Positions 36,476-45,081 of a stretch of DNA of 64,000 nucleotides are shown piece after piece. Within the stretch, counting starts at the first letter, position 1; each line of letters begins with the position of its first letter. The notes beneath the pieces are model-generated. The model searched no databases, was not told the DNA's origin, and was given only the letters and a program-made list of their open reading frames with translations. The position numbers and the translations under genes were made by a program. This DNA comes from Pinibacter sp031553495 (GTDB taxonomy: Bacteria; Bacteroidota; Bacteroidia; Chitinophagales; Chitinophagaceae), in NCBI GenBank assembly GCA_031553495.1, contig JAVBLN010000023.1, positions 1-64,000 of the forward strand, written 5' to 3'.

Positions 36476-37018
36476 TTAAAATATCACCCAACAAAGTGTA
36501 ATTTTCCCCTTTAAAACAGCAACACTTCTTGCCATAATTTTATAAGTCGCTTTAACTGAAATGTTTAGTATAGAAGCCACTTCCTTATAAGAAAGATTTT
36601 CATAAAACCGCAAAAAGATCGCTTCCAGTTGACGCCCGGTCAACGATTTGATTGCTTCCTGCAATTTGATTTTCAGCTCATCGCTCAACTCTTTGTTTAT
36701 GATAATATTTTCAACAGAAAATTCGATTTCCCCTCTGTCTGTATCATCAAACACAATTTTATTATGCTGCTTTATTTTTTTAAAGAGAATATAACGAAAC
36801 GACGAGTACAAATAAAAATTGGGCGATTCAATATGAGCAAGCTTTTCGCGCCGGCTCCAAAGATCAAGAAACACTTCCTGAATGCTATCTTCTATTAAAA
36901 AATTGTTTGAGGTGAATTTTCTGCCATAATTGTGAAACTTCCGAAAATACTCTTTGTACAGTTCCGAATAGGCATCAATATCGCCATTGATGATATGAAG
37001 AAAAAACTGGTTACTCAT
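36476..37018 (-). CDS. ECF RNA polymerase sigma factor
   Basis: A 180-residue sigma-70 family protein of the Bacteroidota FecI-like group. Region 2 is in IDAYSELYKEYFRKFHNYG then IEDSIQEVFLDLW; region 4 is LTGRQLEAIFLRFYENLSYK then EVASILNISVKATYK. I start at ATG 37018 (MSNQFFL), not the TTG 12 bp upstream. It is followed after 91 bp by its FecR partner. Confidence 0.92.
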   Translation of the reverse strand: MSNQFFLHIINGDIDAYSELYKEYFRKFHNYGRKFTSNNFLIEDSIQEVFLDLWSRREKLAHIESPNFYLYSSFRYILFKKIKQHNKIVFDDTDRGEIEFSVENIIINKELSDELKIKLQEAIKSLTGRQLEAIFLRFYENLSYKEVASILNISVKATYKIMARSVAVLKGKITLCWVIF

Positions 37019-37153
37019 TTCACGGTACAAATTATTTTAGGAAAGCAGTTATTAACAAAGGTATTGCAAAAGCTGTAAAATAAAGGCATTGGAGAAATTT
37101 CGGGTAAACTTTATGATCATTAGCCCAGGTGAGGGTCATGATTTTTTTATGGT

Positions 37154-37340
37154 ACGAGCGATAGTTTTTCATGGCATCATCGTTGTGTCACTCACTTGTA
37201 CGGCAGGAATGCTATTCAACAAGTTATGGGTTATGAGTTTTGAGTAATGAGCGCTTTTGTTTTGGCTTGCAATCAGTGTAAAAAGCACTTTCAACTTTCA
37301 ACTATACAACATTCTCAATTCTCCACTCTCCATTCTCAAT
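37154..37340 (+). repeat. 63-bp repeat copy L with right arm
   Basis: Core at 37154-37216 with a hybrid left half (TTTTTCATGGCATCATCG, as in copy D). The tail AACAAGTTATGGGTTATGAG plus GGCTTGCAATCAGTGT follows. It is the left member of an inverted pair with M. Confidence 0.88.
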
Positions 37341-37345
37341 TTATT

Positions 37346-37429
37346 TTAACCACAAGGCACACAAGGGTTGGTAACAATTCAGCAAACCCTTGTGTACCTT
37401 GAGCCTCTATTGTGCCCCTTGTGGTTAAA
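37346..37429. repeat. AACCACAAGG palindromic repeat, copy 3
   Basis: TTAACCACAAGGCACACAAG at one end and CCCCTTGTGGTTAAAC at the other, 84 bp, imperfect inverted repeat. Confidence 0.8.
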
Positions 37430-37497
37430 CAACGGTGCTGTTCTGCATGTTAGCTCCAGGTGTGGGATAAACAACTAAAGAATTGTCTGCTTTTTTG

Positions 37498-37605
37498 CTG
37501 TTGTTGCGTGTGTCGGGCTGCTTTGTGTGCGAGTACACCAACAACACATTGAGCTGTTGGTGAAGCTAACGCACAAGCCTATGCGCAACACCAACAGCGG
37601 CACAC
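37498..37605. repeat. TTGTTGCGTGTG palindromic repeat, copy 1
   Basis: GCTGTTGTTGCGTGTGTCGG at one end, GCGCAACACCAACAGCGGCA at the other; ACCAACAACACATTGAGCTG in the middle. Nearly identical to 48804-48912. Confidence 0.8.
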
Positions 37606-37626
37606 AAAAAACCCATGCTCGAAATG

Positions 37627-37842
37627 ACGGATGAAATTGAGAATGCTTTATACACTAATTGCAAGCCAAAACAAAAGCACTCATTACTCAAAACTCATAA
37701 CCCATAACTTGCCGAATAGCATTACTACCGTACAAGTGAGTGACACAACGATGCTTAATAGTAGCACTACCGCCGGTTCCAAAAAAGTTATGAGTTATAA
37801 GTTATGAGTGAGATCTACAGCATTTCAAATCTCAAATCTATA
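37627..37842 (-). repeat. Composite repeat M with both arms
   Basis: The 63-bp core at 37715-37777 is near-consensus. The left arm holds GCTTTATACACTAATTGCAA and CATTACTCAAAACTCATAAC; the right arm holds AAAAAAGTTATGAGTTATAA and CAGCATTTCAAATCTCAAAT. Right member of the inverted pair with L. Confidence 0.9.
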
Positions 37843-37881
37843 GCCGGTTCCAAAAAAAATTGCTTGCCGCGAAACCCGTAT

Positions 37882-38916
37882 TTATTCTGCTTTCCGGACC
37901 GGAGGTACAACAGATGCAGCATTAATACCATGATACTTTTTGAATAAACGGGAGAAATGACTAACCGTTTTAAACCCCAGAGAATACGCGATATTGGTGA
38001 TGGTATCGGCATTGGAACTTAACAAATCTCTTGCCTTGTTCATACGATATGCCTGATAGTACTGGTATATACTGGTGCCTACGGTTTTCTTAAACTTCGC
38101 TTTCATAACAGTTTTACTCATTCCAACTGTTTTTGCCAAATAGTCAAGCGAAAAGTGTTCAGATTCAGGATACTCTTCAATCAATTTCTTTAATCCCGCA
38201 ATCTGATCTATTTCATTTATGTGCGACAATGTATTATTAGCTGCACCGTTATTGCTTTTACTTAAATACATTCTTTTTATAAACAACCCAAGTATTTTCA
38301 ACACATTGGCCTTAATTATGAACCTTTCAAATGTATTTGAATTTGAAGCATAATGTAAAATCTCTTGTGTAAGCTCATACTTGGCAATGTTGATTTGCAT
38401 ATGAACTTCCTGATCTATAATAGAAACGTCTTTTTCATCGCGCTGAGAAATAATGTCGCTTCCATAATTGTATTGGAGGCTATTCTTCATCAAATAATCG
38501 CGTGTAACAATTATTGCTATTCCTTTTACATCTAAGCCTTCATCAAAATTAAAAGAGACATGCATTGCGGAAGAATACCATGCCAGGCTGGATGCGGCAT
38601 TTCCACCTATACAATATTTTTTTCCATTTATGGTATGCTCAACAGATTGCGAACCGCAGTTTATCAGCAATACATAATAATCTTCATTAAGTACAGGTAA
38701 ACTTACTAGCTGAAAAGTTTTTTTTATAACATGATCAACAATGATTATTCCCAAACCATCCGATAGTGAATAATAAGATTGCTTGCCAGTTACAAGGTCG
38801 GCGGGAAATAAGAGTTGCCCCTTTTCCACTGACACCTTAGCATCTGTTTCTCCATTTCTAATTTGAAATAATGGAATACCTTGTTCCAAATCATTCCTTT
38901 TAAACATTGATTTCAT
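37882..38916 (-). CDS. AraC-family transcriptional regulator
   Basis: A 344-residue regulator. Residues about 245-335 are the AraC domain: FSLDYLAKTVGMSKTVMKAK, then IYQYYQAYRMNKARDLL and ITNIAYSLGFKTVSHFSRLF. The N-terminal 240 residues have no family that I recognise; they lack the cysteine cluster of the other AraC protein in this window. An in-frame second ATG at 38907 is an alternative start. Target unknown; the next gene on the plus side is XRE regulator 1, whose promoter lies elsewhere. Confidence 0.87.
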   Translation of the reverse strand: MKSMFKRNDLEQGIPLFQIRNGETDAKVSVEKGQLLFPADLVTGKQSYYSLSDGLGIIIVDHVIKKTFQLVSLPVLNEDYYVLLINCGSQSVEHTINGKKYCIGGNAASSLAWYSSAMHVSFNFDEGLDVKGIAIIVTRDYLMKNSLQYNYGSDIISQRDEKDVSIIDQEVHMQINIAKYELTQEILHYASNSNTFERFIIKANVLKILGLFIKRMYLSKSNNGAANNTLSHINEIDQIAGLKKLIEEYPESEHFSLDYLAKTVGMSKTVMKAKFKKTVGTSIYQYYQAYRMNKARDLLSSNADTITNIAYSLGFKTVSHFSRLFKKYHGINAASVVPPVRKAE

Positions 38917-39231
38917 ACCCTTCTGTTTCAGATTTGGTAAGTTCGCATGTACATATTTAAGTGGGTAAAAACCACAGGTGTTATTTTCCGAGGTTGAGAA
39001 GTAAGCTCTTAAGATTTAATAATTCCTTTGCGTTGTTCAGATGTTCTTATAAGATGCAATGAAAGATATTTGGTTGGTCATAATATTGTTACTTAATAGC
39101 TTTAACTATTTGCATAGTTAAAATTTCATGGCATATAAAAATTTTATGATTTTTAATTTGTGCATTAATGTAGCTTTATTAACAAATATTTTACAAATAT
39201 TGAATAATATTGCACTTATCCCAAATTTTTT
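38917..39231. other. AT-rich intergenic region with small dyad
   Basis: TTTAACTA (39101-39108) and TAGTTAAA (39115-39122) form a perfect 8-bp dyad with a 6-bp spacer, either an operator for the AraC gene or the terminator of XRE regulator 1. Nothing else is recognisable. Confidence 0.4.
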
Positions 39232-39660
39232 TTAAACCACAGCATTTTTTCGCAAAAAATCTATTTCAAACGTTTTCGCTGCTACCACCTGCTGCAATGC
39301 CTGAATGCTGACTTTCATACTTTCTATTAATTCATTGGTGAAATCACTATTATTATTGATACTATTGTTATTATTGTTGGCTACAGGCACATGCATTTCT
39401 ATTTCCGGCTCAATATTTTTCTTCTTTACCTGCCTGACAGAATCCTGGGAGGAAGATATATCTTTAAGTAAAATAGTATTTACATCTAAATTAAAATAAT
39501 TAGCCAGGTCAATAAGTTCTTCAATATTTGGCTTGCTTACTTTTTTTTCCCAGTTTCCAATTGTTGTGTGCCTCTTGTTCATCACCATTGCCAGATCTTC
39601 TTGGGTTAGGTTATTTATTTTACGTAAAAACCGCAAATTTTCAGCAAAAAAATTTTTCAT
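39232..39660 (-). CDS. XRE-family regulator 1
   Basis: A 142-residue protein. HTH_3/XRE domain at residues about 6-62 (NLRFLRKINNLTQEDLAMVM then RHTTIGNWEK then PNIEELIDLANYF), a variable asparagine-rich linker (NNNNSINNNSD), and a C-terminal helix QALQQVVAAKTFEIDFLRK likely to form a coiled coil. It is paralogous to the regulators at 44342 and 49474: N-terminus and C-terminal helix are conserved and only the linker varies. It sits downstream of a T9SS-secreted protein gene, which suggests control of that module. Confidence 0.9.
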   Translation of the reverse strand: MKNFFAENLRFLRKINNLTQEDLAMVMNKRHTTIGNWEKKVSKPNIEELIDLANYFNLDVNTILLKDISSSQDSVRQVKKKNIEPEIEMHVPVANNNNNSINNNSDFTNELIESMKVSIQALQQVVAAKTFEIDFLRKNAVV

Positions 39661-40063
39661 AATTCAAAGTATTTTACAAGGTTTCAACGCACTTCCTTAT
39701 AACGCGGATTATGAATCCAACTTACAGCAGACTCTACCACCATGTATTTCTATGCGTTTTAAAAGAATCGAAATTTCGCTATGACATTTTAGTCATTCAT
39801 AATATTCTTTTCTAATTTCTCCATAGCATAATTAACTCATTCGCAGTAGTAATACCACAATTATCGCAGTAAACAAAGTGTTTATTTCCATTTGCCTTAA
39901 GCAAACATTCTAAATCAGAAACACAAGGTGCTAAACGCTTCGTTATAAGAAAGCAAAAAGGCTGCCTAAAATTTCAAGCAATATTTATTTCACGGTCTTT
40001 TTTTAGCAACCTGTGTTTTCTGATGATATATAATGATAGATAAATGGTGTTTCATGGTTAAGA

Positions 40064-40092
40064 GTTGCCTGCAATAAAAAATTACAGGCAAC
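40064..40092 (-). terminator. Hairpin downstream of T9SS protein 1 gene
   Basis: GTTGCCTG (40064-40071) pairs with CAGGCAAC (40085-40092), 20 bp past the stop of the minus-strand gene. No clear T-run follows, so it may be an attenuating or processing hairpin. The rest of 39661-40063 shows no feature. Confidence 0.45.
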
Positions 40093-40112
40093 CCGGTTTT
40101 CTATTTAAAGCC

Positions 40113-42827
40113 CTATTGTTTTACAAAACGTGTAACGCCTTTTACAGTGCCGTTTTCCACAACTTGCAAAATATATGTAGATGCCGGAAGTTTGGATATA
40201 CTTAACGGAGAAGACACATTTATTAGCTTTTCTTCACTTATCACTCTTCCTGTTACATCCATTATGCGGATAATGCTTCCCGCATTCGCACCTTTCACAT
40301 GCACATAATCACGTGCAGGATTTGGCGCAACTGTTATGCCGGCCTGCGCACCTGCATTACCACCAATTGACACTTCCTTCACATCGCTATATTTTTGCGA
40401 CTCATCAACATCTATCATATTAAGACGATACTGGTATGTGCCATTCAACAGTTGATTATCGATATAGCTATATGCTGATCTGGTGTTGTCAAAATAAACG
40501 GTTGAGATCTTTTCAAAATCTTTTCCGTTTGATGATCTTTCTACTTCAAAACGACTGAAATCCTTAGCGCTTGTAATATCCCATTTTAGCAAAGCGCTGT
40601 TGTTGCCATTGCTTTGTGCAGTGAATGATGCAAGCGTGATGGGAAGCACAGTACAATTGTTGTCCAATGTAATATTTAAGCTTTTATCATTAGTACATAA
40701 TGTAGTAGGATCCGTGTAATTATAAGTTATGGTAGCTGTACCGCTCTTATTAACCACAGGAGTTGCCAAACCTGTTGAGCTGCCAATTGTTATCAGGGCT
40801 GGTTTGTTGGATGACCAGACACCTCCGGATGGATTTGCGGTGAATTGATAGCTTGATACGCCATTTTGTGTACACGCAGTGCCGGGATTACCACTAATTG
40901 CGATATCAGGTTTGTTTAGTATTGTAAGTTCAATATCGTCAATTACCAGGTCATTCCCATCACCGCCAGCGGCTGCATTTCTTAAAAAGATTTGTAATTC
41001 ATTTTTTGTAGGTGTAAACGTAAAGCTGTATTTTCTCCATACCGTACTTGTTATATTGCCGGTTTTTACAGACGACACAACATTGTCAGTAGTGGCAGAT
41101 TGAGTCAGGTATAAATTCGGATCCCTGACGCCAAATTCTATATTAGGACGGCGGGGAGAAGTAGGCGATATATCCGCAACCCAAAAGCTTAATTCATATT
41201 GTGCATTTACGGTAAAGTTGCTTATGGTTTGATAATAAAAATATTCAGGTGTGTATGATGCATTGAACAATGCGAAATATCCATTCGCAGCTCCGGTAGT
41301 ATGGTCTTGAATATTAAGACCCGGCGTAATTTCTTTCCATCTTGTGCCATTCAAGGTACGAAGACGGCTGTAATAACCATCGCCTGATGTGCTGGTGCTT
41401 ACATCATTATAGTGCATAGTTGTGAGTCCGCGTAATGCAGGACCTAAGTCTGTTCCTCCTGTTCCAAAATTTTCCAAAAAGTGTTCAGAGCAGTTTCCAT
41501 TAATTGCATATTTCTTTTGCTTAGCTACAGTAAATATTACATGTACAACCTCATTAGTCGTCGCTTTTAACCTGGCTCTATTTTGTGCAAAGTCCACCAC
41601 TGAGTTGCCGGTAGGGTCAAATATTTGAATATCTGTAACATCCCATCCTGTCGGCAAACTGTTTAATTTAATATTGTTCCAAGAGTTATCGTCTGAAATA
41701 GGCACCATAATCGCTTCAGAATTATTTGATTTCAGGCGCTCATCATCAATCCAGATATCTTCAGAACATCCATTAGCTACTTTCGAAAAAATCCTCTTGA
41801 TTTCCGGAGTTATATCAGGTATGTTTGATCCCCATATCTGACCGCCAGGACCACCTGTTAACGGTTGAATACCATACCAGGCATATTCCCAACGCCAGCC
41901 CTCACTACTATTTACAAATTGTACACAATATACTCCATCATAGCCGGCGCCGGCAGCAGCACCTGATACATTTGCGGTAGCATATAGCTTGCCATCATCT
42001 GCCCAAACCACATCAAAAAAATTGAAAAAATTATGATTGGCAACCACTTCATTTTTAAACGAAACAATATTGGGGTTGATATTTATATTGTTTGCAACAA
42101 ACGTATAAATATTGCCTGCTGTAGATTGCATTGCCACATAATTGGGTGATCCCGGATATATGTCTACACGTAGAGCATTAACCTCTCCCTGACCCCTCAG
42201 TAGAGCATTAGAATAGTTCCACCACGCATCCGGGGTACCTGCATACCTGTACACTGCCCCATTGTCACCTACTGCCACGATTTCACCTCCAGGTCCGCCC
42301 GAAGCAATATCAACGAACTTAACACTACTATGCCCTGTAGTTGTAGGTTCCCATATTTTTGTAAGCTTCTTTGTGCCAAGTGTATTATCAAATATAAACG
42401 CCTGGCCAAGTGAATTTACAAAAACGCATGTTCGGTCTCCAATACCATCAACAGAAAGCACATTTGTGAGACTGACTCCTAATAGATCTATCCAACCACT
42501 GCCATTAGCATTATCTTTAAATAAAAGACGTCCTGGTGTTTTATGGGAGCCTTCATTATTATATGTGGTTGGATGTCCAACAGCCCACAATTGAGGATAA
42601 TAAGTGCCGTGGCTGGCTCCCATGTCATAAATATGATAGTTGTTTACGGCATCATCTCTTAATTGAAAACTTGCAGCTCCTCCAAAAGATACTGCTCGTG
42701 ACGCTTCAGGTAAATCAGCCATATCCGTTTCACTCACCGCACGCAGGTGCACATAAGCATACCCTTGCGCATAAAGCCCATTACAATACATTGTTACCAA
42801 GAGTAATAATAGTAATAATCGTTTCAT
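40113..42827 (-). CDS. T9SS-secreted multidomain protein 1
   Basis: A 904-residue protein. Signal peptide ends GLYAQ. Residues about 25-400 have repeated loops such as DIASGGPGGEIVAVGDNGAV that look like a beta-propeller, faintly tectonin-like. Residues about 455-640 resemble a jelly-roll binding domain (YFALFNASYTPEYFYYQT, GNDLVIDDIEL). An Ig-like segment (SYQFTANPSGGVW), an FN3-like domain (ALLKWDITSAKDFSRFEVER) and a type A sorting domain (VAPNPARDYV to FVKQ) complete it. No catalytic motif is visible; adhesion or ligand binding is inferred. I start at ATG 42827, not 42875, because it begins the signal peptide. It is a paralogue of 45082-47733. Confidence 0.85.
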   Translation of the reverse strand: MKRLLLLLLLVTMYCNGLYAQGYAYVHLRAVSETDMADLPEASRAVSFGGAASFQLRDDAVNNYHIYDMGASHGTYYPQLWAVGHPTTYNNEGSHKTPGRLLFKDNANGSGWIDLLGVSLTNVLSVDGIGDRTCVFVNSLGQAFIFDNTLGTKKLTKIWEPTTTGHSSVKFVDIASGGPGGEIVAVGDNGAVYRYAGTPDAWWNYSNALLRGQGEVNALRVDIYPGSPNYVAMQSTAGNIYTFVANNININPNIVSFKNEVVANHNFFNFFDVVWADDGKLYATANVSGAAAGAGYDGVYCVQFVNSSEGWRWEYAWYGIQPLTGGPGGQIWGSNIPDITPEIKRIFSKVANGCSEDIWIDDERLKSNNSEAIMVPISDDNSWNNIKLNSLPTGWDVTDIQIFDPTGNSVVDFAQNRARLKATTNEVVHVIFTVAKQKKYAINGNCSEHFLENFGTGGTDLGPALRGLTTMHYNDVSTSTSGDGYYSRLRTLNGTRWKEITPGLNIQDHTTGAANGYFALFNASYTPEYFYYQTISNFTVNAQYELSFWVADISPTSPRRPNIEFGVRDPNLYLTQSATTDNVVSSVKTGNITSTVWRKYSFTFTPTKNELQIFLRNAAAGGDGNDLVIDDIELTILNKPDIAISGNPGTACTQNGVSSYQFTANPSGGVWSSNKPALITIGSSTGLATPVVNKSGTATITYNYTDPTTLCTNDKSLNITLDNNCTVLPITLASFTAQSNGNNSALLKWDITSAKDFSRFEVERSSNGKDFEKISTVYFDNTRSAYSYIDNQLLNGTYQYRLNMIDVDESQKYSDVKEVSIGGNAGAQAGITVAPNPARDYVHVKGANAGSIIRIMDVTGRVISEEKLINVSSPLSISKLPASTYILQVVENGTVKGVTRFVKQ

Positions 42828-43397
42828 GTCTTGTTTTTTAAATTGCACAAAAAGCTTCCAGCCCTTATTGTACATTAATTTTTAAGAATTAAATAAAGGT
42901 CACATGACAAGCACATCAATACATAGCAAACTATATATTCCGGCCTTGTCAGCTTTACATACAGCATAGCTTGCCTTGAGATAATTTATAAGCTCACCCT
43001 GAGCATTTTTTAAATTATCCCCGGTCAAACTCCCAATTTTTTAAGTAAGTGTTTAACTCCTAAAACAAGTTTTTTCAACAATTCTTGCTTTGGAAATCAT
43101 TGATGAATGTTTTAGCTGGCGCAATGACTGTTACCTGTGATTATTACTTCCTGATGAACATAAAGCAATATTTATCACCTTAGTAAACAGACATTTCCCA
43201 ACAACTGGTAATTGTCATATGAGTCGCTTGTGTAATCGATGGTAAGAAACGGTTTAGCGATGAGTTGTTTAAGCTTAATCCGGATACGCGTCTTCATTTT
43301 TTGCACATTTCATATTGCAAAAAATGTAGCAGATGTGGTAAGTTGAAGTGTATATTCAATTTGATGGCTTAAAAAATGATATTCGAATTCGTAAATG
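42828..43397 (-). other. Long predicted leader of T9SS protein 1 gene
   Basis: If the promoter at 43398-43462 is used, about 565 nt of untranslated leader precede the gene. No frame above 60 codons and no known riboswitch were seen. It could hold a small peptide, an attenuator or a small RNA. Confidence 0.4.
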
Positions 43398-43462
43398 CAA
43401 ACATAGTTTACAGTATGCATCTATCGTTGCCTATTAAGACGATTTGCATTGCCAATTGAGAC
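43398..43462 (-). promoter_or_regulatory. Module 1 promoter with 22-bp-spaced direct repeats
   Basis: On the minus strand: two direct repeats GTCTCAATTGGCAA (43462-43449) and GTCTTAATAGGCAA (43440-43427), start-to-start 22 bp. After 21 bp comes the -7 box TATGTTTG (43405-43398). There is no -33 TTG; the proximal repeat takes its place, as at activator-dependent promoters. Confidence 0.65.
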
Positions 43463-43715
43463 TTTTTTCAACTTATTATAGTAATTTCTCATTTAATTCA
43501 GCCATTAATGTAAATAGCATGTATTTAATTGAACATTTATGCAATCTACCCTTTCATACAATACCCAAATTTATAAACCTGCAATCGCCACGTAAAGTTC
43601 AGCTCAATATCATTTACAATTAAACAGTTTTACTTTAATTTCCTTAGCTGAAATTTTACTAATAAATATTTTACTTCAATCTGGCTAATTATCATAGTAT
43701 CTATTTTTTTTTGAT
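43463..43715. other. AT-rich intergenic DNA
   Basis: No gene or further motif recognised between the module 1 promoter and repeat copy N. Confidence 0.4.
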
Positions 43716-43778
43716 ACCGGCGGTAGTGCTACTATTAAGCATCGTTGTGTCACTCACTTGTGCGGTAGTAATGCTATT
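43716..43778 (+). repeat. 63-bp intergenic repeat, copy N
   Basis: Consensus copy (GGCGGTAGTGCTACTATTAA). It is followed to about 43900 by GAGATTTCTCGCACGGTTTG, shared with 48930-48960. Confidence 0.93.
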
Positions 43779-43999
43779 GGGCAAGCTGGCAGCAGGCGGT
43801 TGGCAGTAGAGAAGTTAGAAGTGAGATTGACTCCGGTTACACTGAGATTTCTCGCACGGTTTGGTTTATTGTAGGTTGTAATATTTCTTTTATGCAATGT
43901 TAAAAACACGTGCTCGAAATGACGGACAAGATTGTTTTACACATACAGCACTTTCAATTTTCAATTTTCAACTTTCAGCTTTCAACTAGTTCAGCTTCA

Positions 44000-44180
44000 T
44001 CTCAAGCCCTTCTGCTCCGGAGAAGGAGGCCTTACACTAAAGCGTATATTTGTAATTGTTATATTTTTTTAGCACAGCATTTCAGAGTTTTCCGGCTGGT
44101 GCTGACTTAAGCGCCGAATAACGAACCGGCCGTACAAGTGTGCGACGCAACAAAAGCTTAATGCTTATTCTGTAGCCCGG
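44000..44180 (-). repeat. 63-bp repeat copy O (variant) with CTTCTCC tail
   Basis: Core at 44117-44180, divergent: CAAGTGTGCGACGCAACAAA, GCGTCGC subfamily. On its left lies the alternative tail CAAGCCCTTCTGCTCCGGAG ... AAGCGTATATTTGTAAT, as next to copies J, Q and T. Confidence 0.72.
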
Positions 44181-44341
44181 CCCATAATTATCTTTTTTCT
44201 TAAGCTAAGACATTGCCAGGTAAAGGATGAAACAAATACCACCAACATTCCGATACAAAAAGTATAGAATACTTGTGGTATAAAACATGTTAGTTGTGAA
44301 GCAATATATAATATTACACGATCAAAGTTTACCCCGCGCTT

Positions 44342-44755
44342 TTATTCTCCTGTCATATAATGATCTTTATTTCGAAGAAGTTCTATTTCGGCAGACTTTG
44401 CGAAAACAGCTTGCTGAAGTGCCTGTATGCTTATTTTCAGGCTTTCGATCAACTGATTGGCAAAATCATTACTGGAGTTTAATGCCGCCTGATCCGCGTC
44501 GCCTTCTATGTTAAACTTTTTATATTGCCGTGTAGTATCTGGCCTGGAGGGAATATCTTTTAGCAATAATGTATTTACATCCACATTAAAATAATCAGCA
44601 AGAATTATCAGTTCTTCAATATTGGGTTTACTTATGTTTTTTTCCCAATTACCAATAGTGGTGTGTCTTTTGTTCATTACCTCAGCAAGATCGCCCTGTG
44701 TCATATTGCTCATCTTACGTAGAAACCGCAAATTAGCGGCAAAGTAGTTTTTCAT
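44342..44755 (-). CDS. XRE-family regulator 2
   Basis: A 137-residue paralogue of XRE regulators 1 and 3. HTH at residues 6-62 (FLRKMSNMTQGDLAEVMN, RHTTIGNWEKNISKPN). The C-terminal helix SLKISIQALQQAVFAKSAEI is nearly identical to regulator 3. The linker is short and acidic. It lies 326 bp downstream of T9SS protein 2, same strand. Upstream sequence ATTAGAAACAATC is shared with regulator 3. Confidence 0.9.
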   Translation of the reverse strand: MKNYFAANLRFLRKMSNMTQGDLAEVMNKRHTTIGNWEKNISKPNIEELIILADYFNVDVNTLLLKDIPSRPDTTRQYKKFNIEGDADQAALNSSNDFANQLIESLKISIQALQQAVFAKSAEIELLRNKDHYMTGE

Positions 44756-45081
44756 TTTCTATAGTAGTTTTATAGGATTAGAAACAATCATTCTTTTTAT
44801 AGTTTTTGCTCACATTTCCAAATCTGCTACTTACACGGCATCTTTTTACTAACACACAACAAATCAGCCAACTTAATGAACAAATATTCAATGGCATTTT
44901 TTCGACAGAACAATAGGCTACCCGGTGTTTTACAATGCTCAATAATTATTGAAATTCTTTTTCATTATTGCATTGGTGTTATTCGAGTAGCCTGAAGTTC
45001 TGACATCTATAGTGACAGTTAATGGTGTATTTTTTTAAAAGGCTCGCATATACTACAACTCTCACTGGTAACATTTTTCTT

